A stretch of DNA of 64,000 bases from assembly GCA_023238725.1 (NCBI GenBank), contig CM041541.1, positions 8,776,884 through 8,840,883 on the forward strand, read 5' to 3'. The notes under the pieces were generated by a model, which did not search any database, was not told where the DNA came from, and was given only the letters and a program-made list of their open reading frames with translations. The translations under genes were made by a program, and so were the position numbers. The DNA is from Scortum barcoo (Eukaryota; Chordata; Actinopteri; Centrarchiformes; Terapontidae). Position 1 is the stretch's first letter. Each line of letters starts with the position of its first letter. Positions 1 through 11,400 of this stretch are shown here, in pieces.

Positions 1-597
1 GTAAACAGTTGTCAGTGAAACAGCCGCTCGCTCCCTCAAAGCGAGGAAACAAAGCCATGGAGCGATAGCAATCTGGCCTGGACACAGTCAGTGAAAGAGA
101 CACAATGAAGTCAGTGAGGCCTTGAAGCGGCCTCTTAAAAGGAAACCCAAACAAACATTCCTCCTCTCCGTCAGATAACTTCTTGTCTAATAAAGGAGGA
201 CAGAGCTGTTTGATATTCGGCATTGACCCTCCCTCACCGCTGAAAACGTTATAACTCACTGCAGCCTTCTTAAAGTACGGCAGGAAGAGCTTGGGGGCAC
301 TGGTATTTTCATTGACGTGAAAAACAGGAATGCTTTATTGGCTCGTCTGCTGGAGAGGAGATTTATTTAAGAGTTGAAATATCTTCAATTTTCAAGATGT
401 TTTCACACCCTGGCTTGCGAGAGTAATGTTCTTAAAATGGAAATAGTGTATGAATAGAGTGGGGGTCAAAAGATGAACATGATTTTTACTCTCTTACTGA
501 ATAATATCACCTTCTTAAGAGCATTCAAATAAACCCTCTTTGCCTCACCTCTTCATAACCTGCACATAATAACTAATGATTGCTTCCTTTTAATGGA

Positions 598-680
598 ATA
601 GTTCAGATGAGAAGATTGATACCACTCTCACATCTGCACAATAAATATTATAGCTTAGCATAAAGACTAGACATCATGAT
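598..680 (+). repeat. Dispersed teleost repeat, family A fragment
   Basis: The text 'gagaagattgataccactct' followed by 'agcttagcataaagact' matches, by eye, a common interspersed repeat of spiny-rayed fish. Related copies occur in this window near 32070-32160 (opposite strand), 44540-44660 and 50244-50360. It has no coding capacity. I do not know an official family name. Confidence 0.5.
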
Positions 681-1208
681 CAAGTGAGCGAAGACAGTAA
701 ATTTCCCAAATTGCTAAACTATTGCTTAAACCACTGGTGTTTCTTAAAATAATATGGAAGTTCTTACCAGTGCACTCCAGATGCTGGACCCTGATTGGCT
801 AAGAGCAGGGTGAGAGGCATTAATTGGATTTTTTTTCTTTTAATTTACACATTTAATTAAAATTACACTAAAATTCAACATTTAATGAACATATCATACA
901 TAAATAGACACCTTTTCCAATTCCTGCACTGGCCACCTTTAACCTCTGTAGGTATATGTGGTTAAATAAAGGTCACACAAAAGTCTCACAAAATCAATTC
1001 AAACATATATCCCCACGAATTGATCCCACATTTCTCTGCCGCTCACCGTCCATTGTGTCACGGGACAAAGGCGTCTCCGGCCGCCTCATTCACACTCCAA
1101 GCGCACGCGAAAGTTCAAACCACGAGGCAACAGATGCCCCCAGCAATTACTTACATCGCCTTGTATGTGAATCAATATTTTGCTCTCCTTTGAACTGCAT
1201 CCTCAACG

Positions 1209-1232
1209 CAACACACACACACACACACACAC
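1209..1232. repeat. (CA)12 microsatellite
   Basis: Perfect CA dinucleotide run of 24 bases. Confidence 0.95.
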
Positions 1233-2197
1233 TTAGATATATCTCACCTCCTCCAGAACACAATGGAGGTCATGACAGGGACACGACCTCTCCCCCCCCC
1301 CATGAGAGCTAAATAAACACCACTGCTGGGCCATAGACAGACAGACAGACAGATAGAAAGATTCATTCTCTGTCACCAAATTAATGAAAAGGTAAAAAAA
1401 GTATTTGTGATGTAGACTACTCATGAATAACAGACTACATTCCGTCGTTTAGTAAATTATCATACATTTGATAATAATCCCTTTTTTCATGCTGTTTCTC
1501 TCTGAATATGTATCCAGCATCGTAGTTTGAGATTGGTGCGCCACCATGTGGCACGTTGCCGCCATTACACGACCTTAAAACACATCACAACTCCTCATCT
1601 GTCAGACAGGTGGATGTTTTCTTTCGTGGATTTGCTGTATTTTACACATGAAATACTTAAAAAAATAAATAATAAATTCAACAAATGGGTTAAATAATAT
1701 ATTTTTTGTGTATCTGTCGCGTGTCAGTCAGTTTGATTGGTTGTTTTTTTTCAGAATAATTTCGCTAAAGAGTTCACATCAAGACGTGATTAATCCTTTT
1801 TTTTATAAATCGATAAAGCATCTCCAGGTTGACATAGGACCCCCGTGCCCGGATGTGTGAATCAATCAGCTGCAGTGAAAGCGCAGTAATCAGATTACAC
1901 AGCTGAATGGGAGCGCGAGGCGCCCTCGGAGGCACGCGCGTCGTGTGACGGCGAGAGGCGGCAGCACGTGCTGTCACTTTTTCATGTTTATTCAAAGCGG
2001 GACGCGCGCGCAGATGGCCCCCATTGAGAGGCGAGGTGGGGGCCCCCGAGATCAATTCAATTTGGTGTCCGGAAGATGGATGGATCCCTCCCCAAAGACA
2101 CGGAGTTTATGAGTTTAGAGGGTTTTTTGGTAAATAGGGGAGAAAAATGAAAGCGCGTAAAAATGAAGACGAAGTGGGAAGAGATGCGGTTTATGAG

Positions 2198-2222
2198 ACA
2201 CACACACACACACACACACACA
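2198..2222. repeat. (AC)12 microsatellite
   Basis: Perfect AC run of 25 bases. Confidence 0.95.
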
Positions 2223-3747
2223 GAAGATCTGTCTGCAGAGGGATGCATGTGTATGTTTTCACTCATATTCATGGTGTATATATCCTGTAAGTGTCAAAAA
2301 AGACACGTGTTGTTTATTTTCTTCTTTACTTGACTGATATTTCTTATTTCATGCAGTTGAAGACTGCATTCAGTGATTTGTAACCAGCTAAAACAAAGTG
2401 GCACAGCAGCAGGGAAATACTGAAAGTAGCTTTAAAAATCATCTAAAGAACTTGAATACTGTTCACATTATAAACATTTACTTTTCTACCCTGTATACTG
2501 TGTAAAGATGAAACCTGGAAAAGATACGGTCAAAGATCAAAGTGCCACATACACCATAAACAATAACTGGAGAGTGTATTGAGGCAAAAAATAGGCTGGA
2601 TTATAACCTGAGGCCAAAGTCCCTCAGCGGGCTAAGGTTGACTAATTATAACAATAACATTTGGATTGTTTTTTTATTAACTGCAGATTTGTGTAACACG
2701 CACCACTAAACCTGACCTGAAATGAGACTTGAGGAAAATTAAGGACAAAATGTATAGGTAAAGATGAGAGAAACTCACAAAGAAAATGGATTGATCAGTT
2801 AAATGTTTACATACAGTTTAAGTCATTTTGCAGCAGCTGCTTGTAGACCAAAACAAAATTTTAAGACATCACCATGAACATGCATTTACTTTTTTCTGCT
2901 GGGATATACTGCAATTGATTCCGAGTTTGTCGACTAATTGCAGCCTTACAACTGACTATTGTGTTCTGCAGTAATGACAAAATGAGCCGTGACAAAAGGT
3001 TCAAGACAGAGCAAACAATTCATTTTTCCAGTCATAATAACGGAGGATTAAAGTTGAGATAATTCCTCCTTAATGTCTTTATGATTCGGTAATTATAAAT
3101 CTGCATCTTGGCTGTGTGTGTTTTTGTGTGTGTGAGCCTTCTGAGACTGAAAAAGAAAAAAAAAAGTGACAGCAGGATGTTGAATCGACTCCCCTCCTGA
3201 CTCACGGTGACTCACGACCAACGAGGCCTCGCGCGACAAAAAGACCCAACAATTGGATTTAAGAGATCTTAACCAAATTGAAACCCAATGAATATCGCCG
3301 GTTTTAACTCGCCAGATTGGGGCAGTGCGCCGCGGCCTTAATGCATGCACACACACCTTATGACGGGACTGCTGTACAGATGGTCCGAGCGTGAGTCTGA
3401 ATGAGAGGGGGGACCATCCGCGGCTGCTGACGCATTGTGGGGGGACGTCGTCTTCAATACAGCACTTAATGAGAACAGACTGACTCTCTCTGCCTCCCCT
3501 CCCCTTCTCCTTCCCTTCGTCCATTCTCTTCTCCCTCCTCCTCCTCCTCCTCCTCTCTCTGATTCTCCACTTCTCCTCTCCTCTGCCCATTTCCATCTGT
3601 TTGGAGACAAAGGGCCACGAGCCAGCTCGAGCCGCGGGACCCTGCTGGTGAAGTAGGCAGGGATAATACGGCCCATCCCGGGGGCTGCATTTCAACACAT
3701 GGACCAGGCTTTGTACTTCTGCTGCACGAGCACCTTCATGCTGCAAG

Positions 3748-3773
3748 CACACACACACACACACACACACACA
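3748..3773. repeat. (CA)13 microsatellite
   Basis: Perfect CA run of 26 bases. Confidence 0.95.
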
Positions 3774-5224
3774 TAAGGGGTGTGCGTGCACGCTTTACGC
3801 ACTCCCACAAACCTCTGTGAGAGAGGAAAGTGAGTGGAAAGTGTGTGTGTGTTTGGAAGGTGGCGGTGGTGGTGGAGGGAGGGGGGTTGCAATATTGACG
3901 GGGGAGTTCTCGCCTTGAACATGAACACTTCCATAATACCCAACGACGTGGAGAATAAAAGAGAGGGCGAAAAAATGAGGCTGCACAAAAAGCCCCAAAT
4001 GTTGTTCCTCGTACTGTGAACATATGGCTGTTTGTTGTCATACTCTTTCTCCCCGTCCAATTTACACAGAGCTAGCGAGCTCTCAGAATTAAATGGGTGT
4101 GTGTGTGCTCCTCATGGCTTTGAGTATACCTGAATGATGATGAGGAGAAGGATGTCCAAACACCGATAATGGCCGCTGCATAATCCCCTGCTGTCTGCAC
4201 ACACCTCCTGACATATGGTCACTCCACGGCCTCCACCATTACATAAGCCCACAGTGCAAAGGGTGGTGGTGGTGGGGGGGGGTGTGTTGTGGTGAAACGT
4301 GGTACTTTCTCACACACACACACACAAGCATGCACCGGCCACACTGTCAGGCAGGCTGCTCAGTGCCCTCAGCAGTTTGGGCTTCGCCTGTCACTTCCCT
4401 CGCCCCTGCCCCTTCTGGGGGTTTGTAAAGAATAAATTGAAGAGGACTGATGCTACGGAAGCTTTTGGGATGAGGAGCACAAATGGCCTTGTAGTGCTTC
4501 ATGGCGACGTACAGATGGACTCCTCTATTCAATAAGCTTGAGCAGAAGTCTATCTCCATGCCATGCCAGAATCGCGGGGCTTGTTTTGTGTTCTGAAGAG
4601 GACAATCTGTTGATGCAACATATTGGTGTTCTTTTCTTTCTTTCTCTCTCTTTTTCTTTTGTAAAAGACAGAGCAGAGGCTGAAATACTGGACCAGTCTG
4701 AATGATGCACTGAAAATCAAATGATTGTCAAACATTTAAATGTTTCTGAGTCATTCTGATGGGAGGAAAACTGCAGACGGTGCTGATTTAATTCCGATTA
4801 GTGGCACATTTTAACATTTACTGCGTGTTCAGACGGAGCTTAAAGTGAATTTTAGAGGAGATTGTGTGTAAAGCCAATGAAAAGATACAAGCCGGTGCAA
4901 ACTGACATGAGGACGCTGTTGTAGGAATCAACTTGAACAAAAATTTGTACAGAGATGAGAGGGAAAACAGGACTGAGCTGAACACGAACACACAGATTTC
5001 CTCCAACACACAAACACGGCTGCTGCTAGCCAGCGTACAGTTAACAATAACAAGCTGGCAACACAAACGATCCAGCGATCAAATTAGTGCAAGACAAAAT
5101 AAGTTGTAGATGCACTGACTTCGACATCTTTTAAGTTGACACCTGATGAATGTAAGTCCAACTTTCACTCTCTTTTTGCTCTGTTTTTGGTCTCCACCTC
5201 GTTCTAAGGGAAATGTCTGGGCCT

Positions 5225-5440
5225 TAAAGCTGCTGAATGCTCCGTTGTGTTCGGCAGCTTTTCTCTAACTGTGTCTGTCTGCTGCCTGGTGCTGAACAGG
5301 TGAAGTTTTTAGAGTTTTTTACACTGAAAACGAAACTATGAGAGGGAACAAAAGCAGCTAAATGGCTAAACAGTGAGCTGCATCTCACTTTAAAGCTCAT
5401 AAAGCAGAGGGTGCAGATTGAGTCAGTAATTATCTGGATG
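5225..5440 (+). repeat. Dispersed teleost repeat, family B copy
   Basis: Diagnostic order of words: 'gctgaatgctcc', 'tctgtctgctgcctggtgct', 'gaacaggt', then 'tacactgaaaac'. The same order recurs near 29960-30190 and 56075-56290, and reverse-complemented near 14090-14245, so it is an interspersed repeat, diverged between copies. No open frame of note and no terminal repeats that I can see. Confidence 0.5.
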
Positions 5441-5852
5441 TTCACCACTATGTGCGACCCCTCTCACATAGCCCTGCTGGTCTTACCAAACCAGACCCTT
5501 GAATGCATTGAAATGATCAAGGGTGCATTTCACACCTTATAAATCCAACTCGTCATCCTCAAGAAGAAAAACGTGCTACTTCTCCCTTCAAAAGTTACAG
5601 AGTCTTACTTTGGGTTGAAATGGCCTTGTCACCCTGCAAACTTCATCGACCTGTGTGGGTGCAGCTGAGGGCGAAACGAGACAGTCAGTCAGAAGACTGA
5701 CGAACTGACAGATGCCAAATAGAAAAACGAGACACAGGAGGCCCTTGAGCTGAAAGGGAATGAACATTTCATGCTACCTTCAGTCTCCTCGGATAAAAAG
5801 ATTTGAAACGAGGAACGTGGCTTCGCTAAAACCTCCCCGCAGCTGCCACCTG

Positions 5853-5974
<122 letters not shown>

Positions 5975-6474
5975 TTCTAATCATACGTATTGGTCATAAT
6001 GCATTCTGTTGCTCTATTGGAACAGCTTAACTTTCCAGGCATTTACAGGGTGAAGGGTTCGATTCCCACTGGGGCCACCCGCGCTTGTGCAAAACAAGGC
6101 TCACTCATGATAATCTAATGAAGCCCGGATAAAAGCATTCACACATCCTCCACATCTCCCGTGCTGTAACTCGACTACAAGCTTTTTATAGCGCAATCGA
6201 TGGGAATAGGCGCGCATATCACAAATGAATATAAATATTTGGATCTTTTTGTTCATACCATTTGGCAATATTACATCTCGGCGCTCGCTCGCTCATAAAT
6301 TTCCATCTCTCCCATCCCTCCTCTCTCCCCGGGTTTCCCACGGGAGGTGCCAGACGGCCAGTAATTTGGTTGTCTTGGCTCGTCTGGAGTAACACCTGCC
6401 CCCTCTCTGGGGAGGGAGAGAGCCTTTCAGCCAGGAGCACACATGTAGGCTACCACTGCCTTTAGCTGCTGACC

Positions 6475-6476
<2 letters not shown>

Positions 6477-6537
<61 letters not shown>

Positions 6538-6563
6538 AGAGAGAGTGTGTGTGTGTGTGTGTG
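6477..6563. repeat. Compound (GT)n-(GA)n-(GT)n microsatellite
   Basis: GT units run from 6477 to 6522 with one interruption, followed by GA units at 6524-6545 and GT units at 6545-6563. It leads directly into the duplicated GT-rich module at 6580-6826. Confidence 0.95.
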
Positions 6564-6579
6564 TATATGTGTGTGCCAT

Positions 6580-6826
6580 GGGTGAGTTTTCTTCAATCTG
6601 CATTGGTTTACACTTATTTCATTTTGCATTGTGTGTGTGTGTGTGTGTTTGCACAGTAGGCTAAACATGTGCAGAGTTGTGTGTGTGTGTGTGTGTGTAC
6701 AGTAGGGTGAGTTTTAATCTTTATGCTAAACTGGGTTCACACATATTTCATCTTGCACTGTGTGTGTGTGTGTGTGTATGTGTGTGCAGTAGGCTAAGTG
6801 TGAGTACAGTCTTGTGTGTGTGTGTT
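6580..6826. repeat. Diverged tandem duplication of a GT-containing module of about 125 bp
   Basis: Two copies begin with 'gggtgagtttt' at 6580 and 6705. Each continues in the same order: 'cacttatttcattttgca' or 'cacatatttcatcttgca', a GT array, 'cagtaggctaa', a spacer, then a second GT array (arrays at 6630-6648, 6678-6699, about 6759-6784 and about 6814-6825). The copies differ by substitutions and small indels. Confidence 0.75.
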
Positions 6827-6887
6827 CAGAGAGACATCTGAAAGCTTGCAGCGTGTGTGATGTGCAGATTTTTGCGTGCACTTATAT

Positions 6888-6914
6888 CACGTGCTACACG
6901 TGCAGCTGACGTCA
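6888..6914. promoter_or_regulatory. Candidate regulatory cluster: two CACGTG E-boxes, one CAGCTG E-box and a palindromic CRE
   Basis: Within 27 bases lie CACGTG at 6888-6893, CACGTG at 6897-6902, CAGCTG at 6903-6908 and the full palindromic cAMP response element TGACGTCA at 6907-6914. A further CAGCTG lies about 40 bases on. Such density of palindromic bHLH/bZIP sites is unlikely in this AT-rich and GT-repeat setting. It lies about 2.1 kb beyond the nhlh2 stop codon. Function is inferred from motifs only. Confidence 0.4.
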
Positions 6915-6999
6915 TCATGCGCCGTATCCATCACTGCAATCAGCTGAATATTTACATGTCACCATGAGCTCTTTTTATCTGCTTTATAAGCTTAAAAAC

Positions 7000-8089
7000 C
7001 TTTGTGATTTTATTCTAAAAAAATATTCCAAAACAGGAAAGAGATTTTTTTTCAAGTATTTCCGTTTTAATTAAAAATAACACCGGAAAATATGAAAAGT
7101 TTGTCCATTAGAAACCAGCTGTCACACGATACCTCTACTACAAAAGATCTGCATAAAGCAACAAGTAGCCTACACAACCCTGAAGAGACAAAAAATCTTT
7201 GGATAGAGGATATGTTTTTTTTTCTTCACTATAAAATTACTTATTGAATTTCGTAATACAAAGCAGAGACAAATAAATAAAAACAATTCATCAAAATGAT
7301 AACATCAAAACATTGAGGATAATAAATTCAGACTATTTTTTTTTCGAAATAATTAGCATTATTTTTTTTTGGTAACAGCAAAAAAAGAGGTTTGCTTTTG
7401 AATCGTATATAACCCCCTTGGTGTTAATTTATAATCATTCTGCACATGATTACATTATTCTGTCAGTGAAGCTAATTTTAAATTGATTTTTTTAAGCAGC
7501 CAAATTCTTGTTCTCAGAGCAACCTCTTAAAAACACAACAGTTTAGGGAAATAATCATTTATGAGGCCTTTAGACCCCATGTTGAAGTGCTTATCGTTGC
7601 TATTGATAGACAATAGACGTGACATTTAAATTAAAAAAAGAGAATCAATAAATTAAAAAAGACAAACATCAAACATACATCAAAACGAATAAGTTATGCT
7701 ATGGATTTAACAGAAAGTGCCATTTTTAAGAGTAGAACACCATCACTTTCCAAGTTCAATTTCACAGCCTAAAATATAGAAGCAACAAACGATATACATT
7801 TATACAAAAAGACGCCAGCCTATGATATCAACATAAATAAATTAGCCTTAAATATCAACACAATTAAATAAATAAATTCCATACACTTTTTTTTCTCCAA
7901 AACAAAAAAAAAGAAAAAGAAGAAAAAAAAAAGATTAAGGTCACAATTTTATATGTCATAAGTGGCACTTACGCATTTTTTTCTGCTTCCTTTTGCGGAA
8001 AACATCATCTAAACTAAACCTAAAGCAGCTATCTCGTTTACATCCGTTCATTTCGATCTGAAAAAATGCCCCAGTGTTTGTTTTACTGT
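7000..8089. other. AT-rich flank 3' of nhlh2, no gene seen
   Basis: Strongly AT-rich sequence with repeated long A and T tracts (for example near 7322-7385 and 7885-7935). I see no exon, RNA gene or repeat family that I recognise. If nhlh2 used a distal polyadenylation site, part of this could be 3' UTR. Confidence 0.5.
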
Positions 8090-8095
8090 TTTATT
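8090..8095 (-). terminator. Candidate polyadenylation signal for nhlh2
   Basis: AATAAA on the minus strand (TTTATT on plus), about 0.9 kb beyond the nhlh2 stop codon. A nearer AATAAA lies at 8801-8806. Which is used cannot be told from sequence alone. Confidence 0.35.
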
Positions 8096-8701
8096 GGACC
8101 TCAAATTGACACAGTGAGGGAGGGGTGATGGGATGGGGGGGGGGGGCTCATAGATGCACTGCTGACATTAGATGGGATTGAACTAATGTCACTTTTGAGG
8201 AGGATTTCAACCAAATTCTTCATATTTATAGTAAAACCCCCTCCTCTCTCTCTCCTCTCCTCCACATCACTACTGGGAGGGATGCCTGCAGGGGTAGTAG
8301 TGGTGGTGGTGGTGGGGGGGGGTCCCTGCAGCCTCACCCCCCCTCCTCACTGTACATGGGAAAAATAATCATTATTCTCATTATTGCATCTCGCAGCCCA
8401 AGCGACTCTGCGCTTGTTGCTTTTTGTCTCAGTGAGCGGTCGGTCTGGACGCGGAGCACTTCCCACAACTTCACACCACAAAAAAAACAACAATGGACTC
8501 ACACTGCACTGCAAAGAGGGGGTCCGGAGGGGGGGGGTCAAGTCAAGGCGACTAATATAAGGTATGGCATCCGGAGACAGCGTGGGTCCATTTGGCAGGA
8601 GGAATTATTTATCAGATTAAAAGATTTTTAGCTCTTAAAGTGGATTTTTTTTTGTTTGTAATTTAAAGATTTAATCGAAGTCACGATGGGAGCTCGTGTC
8701 A

Positions 8702-8724
8702 CAGGTGTGTGACCGGCACACCTG
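8702..8724. promoter_or_regulatory. 8-bp inverted repeat with paired CAGGTG/CACCTG E-boxes in the nhlh2 3' region
   Basis: CAGGTGTG at 8702-8709 and its exact reverse complement CACACCTG at 8717-8724 flank a 7-base spacer. In DNA this is a symmetrical pair of E2A/Snail-type E-boxes, also containing AGGTGTG T-box half-sites. In nhlh2 RNA it would form an 8-bp hairpin with a 7-base loop. Confidence 0.35.
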
Positions 8725-8999
8725 AGCCCACGCAAACTTTTTTTTTTCTCATCTGAGGATTAAAATATCATTTCTTTGTTAATGCAAATGTGCATTTTCT
8801 TTTATTTTCTCTTTTTTTTTTAAAAAAAAGACTAATTTAAAGGTAGTGAAATCTGCAGGATGCCAGCTGTGAACCCCCCCACACCTCCCTCCTGTCATCA
8901 GTCCACCTTTATGCCAACCTTTGCCACCCAAATGAGTCCAACCAAACCCTCTCTGTGTGTGTGTGTGTGTGTGTAAAGGTGTGTGCGCATGGGGATCAC

Positions 9000-9017
9000 T
9001 TTTTTTTTTTTTTTTTT
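9000..9017. repeat. 18-base homopolymer overlapping the nhlh2 stop codon
   Basis: T18 on the plus strand, reading as A18 in nhlh2. The second and third bases of the TAA stop are its first two A residues, so the coding region runs straight into the tract. Confidence 0.95.
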
Positions 9018-9387
9018 AGACATCCAGCACGTGATTGAGATAGGAGATGTAGCATATAGCCAGTCTGAGGATCTCGATCTTGGACAGTTTCTTGTCCGGG
9101 GGCAAGGTGGGCAGTAATTTCCTCAGCTCCGCGAAGGCCACGTTGAACGCCTCCACCCGGATCCGCTCCCGGGTGGCGTGGGCCGAGCGGTACTTGGCCG
9201 TGGCCCGCCGCCTCCTCCGCTTCTCCTCCCGGCTCAGGGGCTGGTCGGCCTTGCACTTGGCCCGCTCCTCGCCCTCCGCCGGCTCGTCCGAGGTGCAGCC
9301 GGCCGACTTGAGGCCGTTGAGGAGGGTCTCCGGGTCGGACTGGGTCCAGGAGAGGTCGGCTTCGGCCTGATCCGGGCTCAGCATCAT
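9016..9387 (-). CDS. nhlh2: NHLH2 (HEN2/NSCL2) neuronal bHLH transcription factor
   Basis: A 123-residue class II bHLH factor in a single coding exon. The protein starts with two Met then LSPDQA, the NHLH2-type N-terminus, and has an acidic variable segment (about residues 8-50). The basic region follows (RRRRR at about 57-61, then HATRERIRVEA at 70-80, with Glu74 and Arg77 as expected E-box contacts). Helix-loop-helix ends in ISYLNHVLDV at the extreme C-terminus, as in human NHLH1/2. The family acts in the nucleus of developing and neuroendocrine neurons, binding CANNTG as E-protein heterodimers. The frame is open back to 9417, but only with a GTG, so the ATG at 9387 is chosen. A 3' splice acceptor lies just upstream (exon begins about 9431), implying a non-coding 5' exon. 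The stop codon TAA merges into an A18 run. Confidence 0.93.
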   Translation of the reverse strand: MMLSPDQAEADLSWTQSDPETLLNGLKSAGCTSDEPAEGEERAKCKADQPLSREEKRRRRRATAKYRSAHATRERIRVEAFNVAFAELRKLLPTLPPDKKLSKIEILRLAICYISYLNHVLDV

Positions 9388-9428
9388 TTTTTTATCGTCC
9401 GGTGTGTCGGCGGTCACTCCTCTTTAAG

Positions 9429-9440
9429 AACCTGTGAGAG
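9429..9440 (-). other. nhlh2: 3' splice acceptor of the nhlh2 coding exon
   Basis: On the minus strand a C-rich polypyrimidine run ends in CTCACAG at 9432-9438, followed by exon sequence from about 9431, 44 bases before the ATG. This supports an upstream 5' UTR exon, as in other vertebrate NHLH genes. The donor was not located with confidence. Confidence 0.5.
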
Positions 9441-10480
9441 GGGGGGTGGGAGATATTTAAACACCCATCCTCTGTTTATCTATTTAACACATATTATTAA
9501 TATTTCATTTTTTTTTATTTTCAGTGTCTGAACTGAAAATAAATAATAAATAAATACATATATTACTGTTTTTAGTGTTTTCTGACACCCTGAGGCCCCA
9601 TAGATAGAAAACATCTCCTTTGCTTGGGGGGGTCCCATAAATCCAAATGCAGTCTACGTTCGTTGCATAAAAACATTAAACCCCATAAATAATGAATGCC
9701 TCGAAAAACTGCTGCAATGCTTAATTTATTAAAGCCCAAGGCCTCAGAAGGAAAAAAAAAAAACAGCCAAATCTTAAAAGTATCATATCAGACTTTTTTC
9801 CCCTCAAATTATTTATTATTTGATTTAACTTTTTTTTTCTCCTCTCTCCACCGAGAAAAAAAATGAAGCAAGTTGTGATCATTTATGAAGGAGAAACTCC
9901 CCCTTTTTTTTTAGTGAATTAACATAATCAGAATTGGCCATCTGTCACAGTGTGATGAACACATCTGCTTGGCTGAGGCCACAGTGACTTGACAGCATGG
10001 AGGCAGAAGACGGCAAGAAGAAAAAAAAAATAATAATAATGTTGACATCTGCTGGACATGAAATTATTGGAGCTTTTTTACTTTTACAAAACGAGGAAAG
10101 TCTATATGTATATATATTTAGAGGCCACACATGAGAATATAAAGATCATGGAAGCACAGGCATTAAAAATACATTTATATTACTTTTTTTTTTTAAAGAG
10201 GATAAATATTTTTCTTTCTTTCCTCACGTTTGAGACTCACCTTGACAAAGAGTTGTGAGGCAAAAAAATGAAGGAAGGGAACTTAAATAAAAAGTCCAAA
10301 TGAACTCATATTCCACCGGACAAACGACCATCAGATGAGCAGGAGGCGAGCCTTCACGGGGGGAGGAGGAAGAGGAGGAAAAACAACAACAAAAACAACA
10401 ATAATAGAAAAAAAAACTAGTTGGACTTCTTCTTTTTCACTTGCAACATGGAGGAGGTCGGGATGATGAGAGAGAGAGAA
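9441..10480. other. Probable first intron of nhlh2
   Basis: AT-rich sequence with T/A tracts between the acceptor at about 9431 and the GC-richer block at 10.6-10.9 kb. No exon-like reading frame is present; the small frames here are AT-biased and unremarkable. Confidence 0.35.
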
Positions 10481-10599
10481 ACAGGGGGGGTGGGGGTCAA
10501 GCCAGGAAATGTTTCAGCAGATCAGTCCTGAAGTGTTGAAGATGATCACTGATGATAAAGATAATAATAATAATAAGATGAGGATCAAGGATGAAGTGG

Positions 10600-10870
10600 A
10601 GCCCCCCCTCCTCCTCCTCTTCCTCCTGCGCTGCAGAGACAATGGAGATGGGGAGATAGTGGAGAAAGTGCAGCCGGGGTCCGTCCGCGGGAGATGACGG
10701 GAGGTGGAGGTGGAGATGGAGATGGAGGGGCGAGATAAGCGGTGCTGCCCGTGTCAGGAGGCTGCGGATCGGATGGAGGGCGCCCGGATAATCCCCGTCT
10801 CGTCTTCCTCCAGCCTTTCTTCTTCCGCCGAGTGTCATATGCGAGATAAGATCCAAACGATCCCGACTAA
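10600..10870 (-). promoter_or_regulatory. GC-richer block, candidate nhlh2 promoter / 5' exon region
   Basis: Local rise in GC and CpG content (for example around 10675-10700 and 10740-10850) in otherwise AT-rich surroundings, 1.2-1.5 kb upstream of the nhlh2 ATG. It holds two identical 10-mers GCGAGATAAG, each with a GATA core, at 10730-10739 and 10841-10850. No TATA box is obvious. The transcription start cannot be placed. Confidence 0.35.
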
Positions 10871-10938
10871 TAAAGGCTCACTTCAGGGACGGAGGGGATG
10901 GAAGAGATTTGAGGAATGGTATTGTCTAACGCCGCCCC

Positions 10939-10940
<2 letters not shown>

Positions 10941-10994
<54 letters not shown>
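10941..10994. repeat. Compound (CT)15(AC)12 microsatellite
   Basis: CT run at 10941-10970 directly followed by AC to 10994. Confidence 0.95.
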
Positions 10995-11316
10995 CTCCTC
11001 CCTCCCTCCCTCTTCACGCCCCTCAGCCCCTCAAGCGCTCTCCCTCCCGTGGGAGTGTAGTGGGCAAAGGAGAGAGCAGAGATGTGTGCATGATAAAAAG
11101 ATGGAGCATGCAAAAAAAAAAAAAGAAATATAAAATAAATAAATAAATGTGTGTGTTCGTGCACATGCACGTTTTTTTTGTGATGATTAAAAAAAATTAA
11201 GCTTAAAGTGCAGGTAGGGAGAGAAAGAGAGAGATTTCCAAAATATTACAAATTAGGTAAGGTTTTAAAGTCAGAAGTCCAACCTGAAATGTCTTCACTT
11301 TTCTGTACTCTTTTTC

Positions 11317-11400
11317 TCATTAATGAGATAAGATGAGATGAGATAAGATAAGGGATTATTTTCCCCAGGGGGTAAATTCAACAACAGTTCAGTGAGGGAG
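11317..11400 (-). mobile_element. Fragment of a non-LTR retrotransposon 3' end
   Basis: Read on the minus strand it gives 'taccccctggggaaaataat' followed by short ATC/TTATC-type tandem units, the arrangement of fish LINE 3' tails ('...ccaggggatcaataaag' plus a microsatellite-like tail). Only the tail portion is recognisable. A similar tail lies at 62617-62665. Confidence 0.45.

Noticed and set aside
3093..3791. 232-codon open frame on the minus strand
   Set aside because: It starts in a CA/GT repeat and passes through CT/GA-rich sequence. It has no domain, and competing frames on both strands are equally open.
6050..6082. tRNA-like B box 'ggttcgattccc'
   Set aside because: No matching A box, anticodon stem or acceptor stem. 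The T-stem is mismatched. At most a SINE fragment.
9388..9417. Ten-residue N-terminal extension of nhlh2
   Set aside because: It would need GTG as start codon, and the conserved NHLH2 N-terminus begins at the ATG at 9387.
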